From Adineta vaga (lineage: Eukaryota; Rotifera): a DNA stretch of 64,000 nt. The notes beneath the pieces were generated by a model, which worked only from the letters and a program-made list of their open reading frames with translations, ran no database searches and had not been told where the DNA came from. Shown piece by piece: positions 56,172 to 64,000 of the stretch. The stretch covers positions 14,942,001 through 15,006,000 of the forward strand of contig CP075495.1 of assembly GCA_021613535.1 (NCBI GenBank), written 5' to 3'. Position numbers and translations under genes: made by a program. How positions within the stretch are numbered: position 1 is the stretch's first letter; each line of letters starts with the position of its first letter.

Positions 56172-59100
56172 ATGGATTCTCCATATGAACATCGACATCG
56201 ATATCGACGAAGATATTATCAATCACCACCATCATCATCATCATCTCGAAGTATAATTTCTTCGCGAGATGATGATGATGATCATCATCTTGAACAAGAA
56301 ATTATCGATCGGTAGAGAGAATAATTCTAATCTTTTCAAATCAAATCTTTGTTCTATTTAGAGCATTAGAAATTGAAAGAAGTCGAGAGAGAAATTTACG
56401 TCGTCAATTTGAATATATTGTGCATAATATTAAAGTTAGCTGATTTTCTTCTAGAAATAGATGATTTTGTTGTATTTTTTTAGAAATTAGAAAGACGTCG
56501 TTATCAACGTCATCGTACACGATCACCCACACATTATGAAAGTTCCAATGGACTATTCCATCGACGAAGTTCGAATTCTGTATGAAAATAAATTCTTCTT
56601 TCTTAAAAAATAAAATGAAATCAATTCTTGATTAGTATCGATCTTCATCATCTGAACGTTATTATCTAACGAATGAGTCGAGTTCTTATTCTCGATCACC
56701 ATCGAAATCGAAACAATCTATTCCTTGTCAAATAACAATGATTTATCAAGGTATTGGAAACGACAAACATGGAGATGAAATCATGGTTTTACAAGAAAAT
56801 ATTATCGTATTCAAAGGATTTCTTCGAGCTGATGGTTATATCTTTGCTTATTCTCTATGAATGAAGTTTGCTTTGTTTTTTGTTGAATTTTAGAATCATT
56901 TACATTCAAATTTCAACGTCATCATCGTCGATTGATTGTTAAATTAGAATTTTTTATAAATGAATTATTTGAATGTCGTCTATCGATTAACTGTGAAAAC
57001 CAACAAATCGATGAAGAAAATGATATTTTTCAATTACAACATCTAGAATCAATCAAATTAAATCGAAGGTATTTATTTCACTTGAAAATCTCTCGATTTT
57101 CATTGTTTAAATTGAATTTAGACGTCGAACAGATGATAATGATGATGACGATGATGACGATGATGATAATCAACAACGACAACCAAACGAAATCAAGAAA
57201 TCAATAGAAAAAAATTCCGTTTCAAAATCTCGACAACAACGAACAACAGATATTTGTAAGTTATAGTTGTGATGAATTTACTTTTCTATTTTTGAATGCT
57301 TTAAAGCAATAAATGGAGATAAAAGATCAACAGTAGACAACGATCAACATCGTCATCATCACCACAAATCTTCATCAAATCAAGTAGAGATTCTTATAAA
57401 AGATAAGATATTATCGTTCTATTCATATTTCTTTTCTTTAGACTTCAAAAGATCGAAAACGAATAATAAGAGAAAATTCATATACTAAACAACGATCTCA
57501 TCGTAGTCCTAGTCCAACAAAATCATCTCGTAAGATATACATTTTTCTTTACATACAAGTTCATATGAATACATTTAGCAAAAAAATCAACTCTTCGTCG
57601 TGAACTCTCCAATGGAACTCACGTAACAACATCGAATACTGATAAAAGTTCGTATTGAAATGAATCATCAATTTTTCCTTTAGATAAATTTCTTATTTTA
57701 GAAGCAATGACTCGAAAAGCAACTAGTACAGATGATGATAATGTGAAAACACTCGTGAGACAAGCATATATAGATTGTTTTCTCTGATAAAATTAGTTTG
57801 TGTTTTCAGGTGAACACGACTCCACCCAAACCAAATTATGGTAAATGAATATTTTCCTTGAAAGAAATCATTTCTTCTATGTTTTTCTTTCATTGAATAA
57901 AGGTCCTCCACAATTATCAGCATTTATTCGTTCCAGTTCGGAATCTAATTCTGACGAATTTATAAATTCTGGTCAAGAAAATGGTGAAAAAAAATCTTCA
58001 ATAGAATTAACAAAACCATTGGAATCTTCAACGGAGAAAAAAGATGCTGAAGAAGAAGAAGAAGAAGAAGAGCAAGGTGGAAATGATAGTCCAGGTTTTA
58101 CAGGCTTTCTTCAACTTTTACAAGCGATGTCAGGTGGTGCTATTAGTATTCCATCAAATAATGATGATGGAGATGGTGTTCAAGGATTACTTGCTCGATT
58201 AGGAATTATAACTCGTAAGTTTGATTCAATGGATTCTTTATTTTCATTTGATGAAATTTAGAAACAAATTCTCGAAAAAAACTGGTGAACTTAACACCTC
58301 GACAAGACGGAAATGTGGAAAATTTTCTTCTTGTTTATTTAAATTCATCCAAACCTGATGATTCAATTCAACAACAACTTCGTGGTCTTGTAAATTCTTT
58401 AAAAATCTTCGATGATCCTGATGATTGTATTGCATTTATCAATGCCGTGTCAAATGAAAAGATCATTTTTATTGTTACGGATGCCTTAGGAGATCCTGTT
58501 GTATCACGTATACAAGATCTTCAACAATTATTTGCCATTTATGTTTTATGTCAAACAGATGAACAAACAGAGAATTGGTCAACAAATCAACCAAAAATTC
58601 ATGGAATCTATACAATTATAGATGAAATTCTTGTTAAAATCAAGCAAGATATTGAAAATGATCAAGACAATTCGTTAACATTTACTTGTTCATTATCAAC
58701 AACGAATGTAAAAGAAGAACCATTTTTTCTTATTCATCAAATCATTAAAGAAATTCTTCTCGATCCAGATGAAATGACAGAAGCAAAGAATGAATTGATT
58801 CATTTTTGTCAAATGGAATATCAAGAGAATTCTGAACAATTAAATTATATTGAACAATTTGAAAATCATTATCAGAAAGAAAATGTTTTGAAATTTTATC
58901 AAAAACACCAATTTTTATATAAAGTTTGTTCGATTTTAAAGATTTATTTTGAATATAACTTCATTTCTTTAGATGTTAAATAAAGCTTTTCGAATTCCTG
59001 AAGTTGATATTTTATTTAAACTTCGCTTATTTATTCAAAATCTTCATCAATTTATTATTTCATCCTCAAATAATTTATCGATCAAAACACTTTATCGTTC

Positions 59101-60268
59101 ACAATTAGTTACTGAAGATGAACTTGAAACCTTGAAAAAATGTGTCAATGGTGGTTATATTGCATTTTCTAACTTTTTCTTTGCATCAACCACACGTCCT
59201 ATTGACAAAGAATTGATTCCATTAGAAAATCATGAAGAAATTCTTTTTGAAATCGATGTATTCAATAGTAATAGTTACATGTCAATTGATGAGAATATTT
59301 TAGTCACATTTGGTTTAGTTACACGAATTGAAAGTATTGATAAAGATAAAAATGGAAAAACAATTGTACATTTAAAAACAATTACCGGAGATGATCGACA
59401 ATTCGAAGGACTTCTTGAACCAATGAGAAAAGAAATACGAGCACCACATCCATCACTTCGAATTGTGAAATTATTTATTGAACTTGAACAATATTCACAT
59501 GCTGTTTATCTTGGACAAGTTTTATTAGCGAATTCTCCAAATGCAAAAAGAGATTCATTGTTAGCTTTAGCACGAACCTATCATTCGTTAGGTACGGCAT
59601 TGTATGAAAAAGAAGAATTTGACGATGCATTAGATATTATCAAAAAATCCCATGATATTTATATAAAATTTCTTCCAGAAGATGCACCACAATTATCTCC
59701 AACATGGAATAATTTAGGTTCAATCTATTTACGACAAGGAAATACGGAATTAGCTTTAGAGTATCATCAACGAGCTTTAACTATACAATTGAAATCACCT
59801 AGTCCAGATCTTCCATCGATTATTTCGTATTCCAATAATATTGGAGGAGTTTATTTAAAATTAGAACGATATGATGAAGCACTTGTACATTTTAAACGTG
59901 CCTTACAAATTGAAGAACAAACTTTACCAACAAATCATCCAGAATTAGCTGGAACCTATCATCGAATTGGCGGAGTTTATTTTCGACAAAATAATTATGA
60001 AAAAGCTTTAGAATATTATAATAAAACTTTAGAAATTGAACTTGCTGCTCTACCAGATCATCATCCAACAGTTGCAGTTACTTATCATAATCGTGGTACA
60101 GCTCTTGAAGGTTTAGGAAAGTTAGAAGAAGCTGTTGAAAGTGCAGAAAAAGCTGTTGAACGTCTATTGAAAACTTTACCAAAAGAACATCCACAAGTAC
60201 GAATGAATCAAGCATATGCCGATCGATTAAAACAAAAATTATGGGTTAAACAATTATTTACTTCTTAA
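56172..60268 (+). CDS. ERICH3-like/ART-like/TPR fusion protein, copy B
   Basis: Fourteen exons in full phase agreement: 56172-56311, 56362-56434, 56484-56579, 56636-56834, 56894-57068, 57122-57255, 57307-57383, 57442-57529, 57579-57647, 57702-57754, 57810-57840, 57903-58214, 58262-58923 and 58973-60268, giving 1134 aa. Order: Arg/Ser/Asp-rich N-terminus; DUF4590-like domain of ERICH3 type at about 120-200 (KHGDEIMVLQENIIVFKG, FTFKFQRHHRRL, FFINELFECRLS); disordered Lys/Ser/Glu linker; the bdelloid module before ART (LVNSLKIFDDPDDCIAFINA); an ART-like domain from about 704; then kinesin-light-chain-type TPRs. ART motifs: Arg745 in LYRSQ and FASTT are kept, but the ExE position reads DEN near 809-811. 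NAD-dependent arginine ADP-ribosylation is the family reaction; loss of the catalytic Glu makes activity doubtful. The exon chain leaves no gap for a gene boundary between the ERICH3-like and ART parts. Confidence 0.8.
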
Positions 60269-60567
60269 AAGAATAATCGATTCAAAACTTTACAGTCAAT
60301 TAAACTTTCATTCTTCGTCTTTTTTTTGTCTCCTCAAAAATTCTCCCTCGAAATAAACCAGATTTGTTTTGTTTTTCTTCTACGATAATAAAAAAAAAAG
60401 AAATTTTTAATTCAAATTAAGAAGACGACATATTTTCTTTCGTCCGCCGATATGAAAATGAAAATGAATGTTTATCACCGTCGTTCATTGTTTATCTATC
60501 AATTAAAATAAACACATATGACCGATATATTTATATCGAATATGATCTATATGATTACTCATTGAAA

Positions 60568-61222
60568 ATGAATCGTCGATTATCAAGTACAAATCAATAG
60601 TGTACATTTGTAAACAATGTATTGATTGTTTTCTTTTCTAGGTGTATTGAAAAAATCGTCTTGTTCACGATTTACTAGTATCTTATGTGCTGTATGTTCA
60701 TGTTATCGATCATCTCAATTATTTGCAACAGATTATTGCTGTTCAACTTTAACTAAACATTACAAACGACAAGTGTGCGACTCATGTCTACATCAGCATG
60801 TTCTTTCACAACTCTATTCGTGTTTAACAAGTTCTATTGTTTGTCCAGAATTGCGTTGTGTTGGTAAATTATCTCAATTAGCTATATGTGATATTCTATT
60901 GAAATATAAAAGTCAAGATTTATTGAATGATTATTTACGTGAACAACAATGGGAAGGTAAAAGTGATGAATGGATAAAAAGATTTGCAGCACGTTGTCCA
61001 GGTTGTGATATTCCAATCGAGAAAAATGGCGGATGCGATGAAATGATTTGTATTCGATGTCAAACACATTTTTATTGGTCAAAAGCAAAACGTTATGTAC
61101 ATGAAATGAAAATGTTTGAATATCAATCATTTTTCATTTTACATCCATATATTGGTGGAAGTATTCTTATATTAATACTGCTTGTTTTAATCTTAGCTAC
61201 TGTTATTTACTTTGGAAGCTAA
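60568..61222 (+). CDS. Compact RBR-type E3 ligase with C-terminal membrane helix
   Basis: Two exons: a 19-nt first exon (60568-60586) and 60642-61222, joined in phase 1, giving 199 aa. A RING1-like Cys array at about 18-75 (LCAVCSCYR, CDSCLHQHV, CPELRC) is followed by CPGCDIPIEKNGGCDEMICIRCQTHFYW at about 133-160. The IEKNGGCxxM motif is that of the catalytic Rcat domain of RBR ligases such as Parkin, where the Cys after GG takes ubiquitin from the E2. No separate IBR domain fits between them; only about 55 residues are available. A C-terminal transmembrane helix (ILILILLVLILATVIYFGS) predicts tail anchoring, as in RNF144-type proteins. The tiny first exon is inferred because the frame otherwise lacks a Met. 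Confidence 0.7.
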
Positions 61223-61373
61223 AATAAAATTTATCATGTATAAAAGATGATTTTGTGATACAAAAGTTTTATTTAATGTAGTGAGAAAGAAGATTAATAA
61301 AACATTTAACAATGCATGTTATTTTGAGTTCGAGGATGTTAAGATAATTTGTTCGGTAATAAGTCAATTGTTC

Positions 61374-62393
61374 TTATAATGTTGCTATCGCTGTTCCTGC
61401 AATTGTTGCTCCCACAGCATTATGACGTTGTGGACAATGAAGTAATGTTTTGATCCATTTGAGAAGTTCAGGCAGTAAGCCGATACATACCCAAGGAAGG
61501 AAAAGACAAACGATATAGATCATATCAAGAAAATAGGCTGTTTGAATTTCTGCAAGAAATGTTGGATAACCAAGAATTTGAACAACTCCAACAATAAGAC
61601 ATGGTGACCATGCAGCTAAATAAAGACTTGAAATATAGAATAATTGTATAGTCATGCGTCGCTGTTGTTTCCATGTTACTGGTCGATTTTGTCGACGTTT
61701 CTGTTGTATGACTCGAACAACTAGTAGGATATTTGCTAGTGCATTAACAACCATTGGTAAACCATTATTTATTGACCAATCAAGTGTTCCAAAAACTTTA
61801 TTTGAAATTAAATAACAATCAGCAAAACCACAGAGATTGCTTGTATAATCCCATTGTGTTCCATCACATGGATAAAAAATAATTGCAAACAAATAGAAAA
61901 TCATCGGATAAACAAGACAAAAAAGTAATGGAATGTGATGAAGAGTGATACGTATCCAACGAATATTCATAACATGACCATTGAATACAAGCATATGTCG
62001 TTGAATTGAGATGGTTGCCATGAGATATTCACTTGTAACATAAAATGTAAATTCAATAAAAGTCCACCAAGTACAGTACATATGTGTAGCTGGCTCGACA
62101 TAACCATGACTGTAAAAACGAAGATTGAGTGGAAGAGTGATTGTCAATTGCATAAAGTTAACAATTAATAAGATTAATAAAGCACGATTATGTGGTGCTT
62201 GTCGAATAGTAGGATTTTTGATAAAAAAGTAAAAGATGAAAAGAGAAAGAATAAATGCTGGAATTTGTAAAACGAGTAAAATAGAAAATTTAGTTCGATG
62301 TAGGACTAGTTTTGTATCGACGAATGTTTCTATGTCATCCATATTGTTGTTTACAAGAAGAGAATGATGAATCAAATGAATATAATAGATCAT
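61374..62393 (-). CDS. G protein-coupled receptor-like 7TM protein
   Basis: Intronless, 339 aa from the first ATG; an internal Met at 62342 (MDDIETFVD) is an equally good start. Seven hydrophobic segments: TM1 ILLVLQIPAFILSLFIFYFF, TM2 ALLILLIVNFMQLTITLPL, TM3 after the Cys of MYCTWWTFIEF, TM4 LLFCLVYPMIFYLFAIIFY, TM5 NGLPMVVNALANILLVVRV, TM6 IQLFYISSLYLAAWSPCLIVGVV and TM7 MIYIVCLFLPWVCIGLLPEL. TM3 ends ISIQRHMLVF, where the usual DRY is QRH. TM6 keeps the WSP motif. The extracellular loop 2 has two Cys. It belongs to a rotifer 7TM group unlike the other receptors here; ligand and coupling are unknown. It lies tail-to-tail with the RBR gene, 151 nt apart. Confidence 0.75.
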   Translation of the reverse strand: MIYYIHLIHHSLLVNNNMDDIETFVDTKLVLHRTKFSILLVLQIPAFILSLFIFYFFIKNPTIRQAPHNRALLILLIVNFMQLTITLPLNLRFYSHGYVEPATHMYCTWWTFIEFTFYVTSEYLMATISIQRHMLVFNGHVMNIRWIRITLHHIPLLFCLVYPMIFYLFAIIFYPCDGTQWDYTSNLCGFADCYLISNKVFGTLDWSINNGLPMVVNALANILLVVRVIQQKRRQNRPVTWKQQRRMTIQLFYISSLYLAAWSPCLIVGVVQILGYPTFLAEIQTAYFLDMIYIVCLFLPWVCIGLLPELLKWIKTLLHCPQRHNAVGATIAGTAIATL

Positions 62394-64000
62394 TGAGGGT
62401 ATCTATTTTAGTGATACCATGCAGAAATAGTTGTTAACGGTAAGAGTTTGTTTTGAATAGAAATGTATAGATAATGTCGGCTCGCATCAAACTCATTTAC
62501 TCTTATTCATTGTGCTGATGCTATATTCATGAGGCGAAAGATGTTCCGCTTTTGTTAGAAATGAGAAGAAAAGTGGAAGATGGTTCATTTTTACCAGGAG
62601 AGAAAAAACTATCATCTGACTGTATTTCTATATCTGTTTAAAGCTATATTAATTGAAATCATTTTCTAAGAATTGTGACACTTTTTTATTGAGTTTTTTG
62701 TATTTGCGCATTTAAATTTCAAGATGTCAATCTCTCGAGGAGACAATATTTTTATAATTATCATTCAAAACTGAGTAAAGTTCTTGGTTTCCGGATGTTA
62801 ACAAGAGCTATTCAATATATTCTCAGAATCGTTGCCACGTTACTGTTTAACAAATATTTTTCGATTTCAAGATTTAACTATAGAAATATGTTAATAATTG
62901 TTACCAAATATTCCAATACAGAACAAATATATCAATGCTTTTTTTGTCGTCCTCTTTCATCGTATGATAAATTTAATCAGATAGAAAATACAAAAAAAAA
63001 CAACCTACCGCTTTATGCTTTTCGTAATTGCCTTTCTTTTTGTCAGATTATTGCTGATCTCAATGTTAAAACGAAATCTTTTTTCTTTCTACTAAATCAA
63101 GTTCATGTCCGAATATGCAATGAATGTCCTCTTTTGTGATTAAAAGAATGAGACAAGAGCTTTAAGAACATAATAATCTTGCCTCATCAGCTTCGATTTT
63201 GTGTACAAAAATAGCACAAGATTCAGTTCTTCCGGCAAGAATTTTCTCTGAACAATAAGAAAATTAAAATCTGGCTCGAACGTCGAGTAGTAAACATGTA
63301 CCTTTTTTATTTAAATATACACTGTAAAAATGAGCCACAAGAGAAGGCCAATTAGCATAATAATTCGTACACGGCAAAACAACGGAAATCGTAATAACCA
63401 GTAGCACGCAGTAGATATGAGACTGATCGAATAATTTTATTGACTGTGCAAATGAAGATAGAATCGAAAAAGTTATATAAGAGGCATCCGATGAATCCAA
63501 TGACGAAAGAAAAAAGCAGATATTTCTCTTATAATGAGGAACAGTCGATTTGTCCATGTGTTGACAAAAATTACTTTTTTGTAATAATGAAGAAACGCTC
63601 AAAACGGTCAAAAGTTAATGATATAGAAGCAGATTTTAATATTGGATCAGAAAAAACTTCCAGATCTGTATTAAACGTTTTGAAAAATCTATAGTACGTA
63701 TTTCGGTAAGAAGGATGTGGGTGTAGATGTCGATGAAGACACAGTAAGAGCAAACCACACCAACACTCATACTCTTATCCTCATCCACACCCGTTCGTTC
63801 ATTCATTTACATGTTATTCTTTTCAAAATATGTTTCCTATATTTAGAGTTTATATTTTTGATTAATAAATATAAATGAGTAGTGCTCTCATCGGACTTTG
63901 TTTCTCATGTATCATCAAGTTATTCATTTGATATAATTGTAGAAAACAATCTCTTTTATTTTTATCTTGTTTATTTGATAAATCAGTGAAATAAGTAAGC
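62394..64000. other. Intergenic region, no supported gene
   Basis: About 1.6 kb to the window edge. Frames at 62795-63139 and 63440-63694 (plus) and 63264-63611 (minus) have no family features, and the last two overlap each other. The short Lys/Ser-rich end of the 63440 frame (KKRSKRSKVNDIEADFN) could be an exon of a gene continuing beyond the window, but there is no firm evidence. A TG/CA-rich stretch with repeated CACACC near 63740-63795 is the only other pattern. Confidence 0.35.

Noticed and set aside
62795-63139. Plus-strand frame of 114 codons
   Set aside because: No recognisable motif, helix pattern or splice support; composition is like the surrounding AT-rich spacer.
63264-63694. 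Overlapping frames on both strands near the right edge
   Set aside because: They overlap each other antisense and show no family features; a real exon cannot be excluded without the adjoining sequence.

Overview
The window is animal nuclear DNA, most likely from a bdelloid rotifer. It is AT-rich. Genes are closely packed on both strands. Most GT-AG introns are short (about 46-66 nt in the models below) and many genes have none. The gene families fit bdelloids: class A-like 7TM receptors without introns, F-box/leucine-rich proteins, ADP-ribosyltransferase-like plus kinesin-light-chain-type TPR proteins, and genes that look acquired from non-animals (GH43-like glycosidase, S1/P1 nuclease, pentapeptide-repeat protein). 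I see no rRNA, tRNA, CRISPR or operon. The species assignment is inference from gene content; exon models were built by eye from GT/AG sites and reading phase.

Layout. 1-2.1 kb: two diverging genes with a domain like the C-terminus of NEURL4. 2.3-5.4 kb: a secreted EGF+GH43-like protein and, tail-to-tail with it, a membrane-anchored S1/P1 nuclease. 6.2-10.9 kb: a small membrane protein, a Mog1/RANGRF homologue and an F-box/LRR protein. 10.9-17.5 kb: a two-helix membrane RING-H2 ligase surrounded by decayed sequence, namely a relic reading frame, a broken coiled-coil gene, a short TIR element and a headless RING copy. 17.9-25.4 kb: a 7TM receptor, a second F-box protein, an E2 ubiquitin-conjugating enzyme and a tandem pair of nearly identical 77-aa genes with copied promoters. 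26.8-32.7 kb: a pentapeptide-repeat membrane protein, a small hydrophilic protein and a 10-exon matrix metalloproteinase whose third intron holds a complete MSP/VAP-like gene on the other strand. 32.7-40.8 kb: a long stretch with little coding, an imperfect palindrome, and a dead gene cut by a second copy of the TIR element. 40.8-47.4 kb: two 7TM receptors, an AIM24-family gene and an orphan copy of its last exon. 47.5-60.3 kb: an inverted pair of large paralogues that each join an ERICH3-like region to an ART-like and TPR region, with an RNF34/RFFL-type RING ligase between them. 60.5-62.4 kb: a compact RBR-type ligase and a fourth 7TM receptor.

Two themes recur. Ubiquitin components are frequent (one E2, three RING/RBR ligases, two F-box proteins), but nothing shows that they work together. 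Local duplication followed by decay is also frequent: the RING copy, the AIM24 exon, the TPR gene tail, the tandem 77-aa genes and the inverted ERICH3-ART-TPR pair. The most unusual item is that pair: an architecture I do not know as described, kept in both copies, with the ADP-ribosyltransferase signature apparently eroded at different positions in each.
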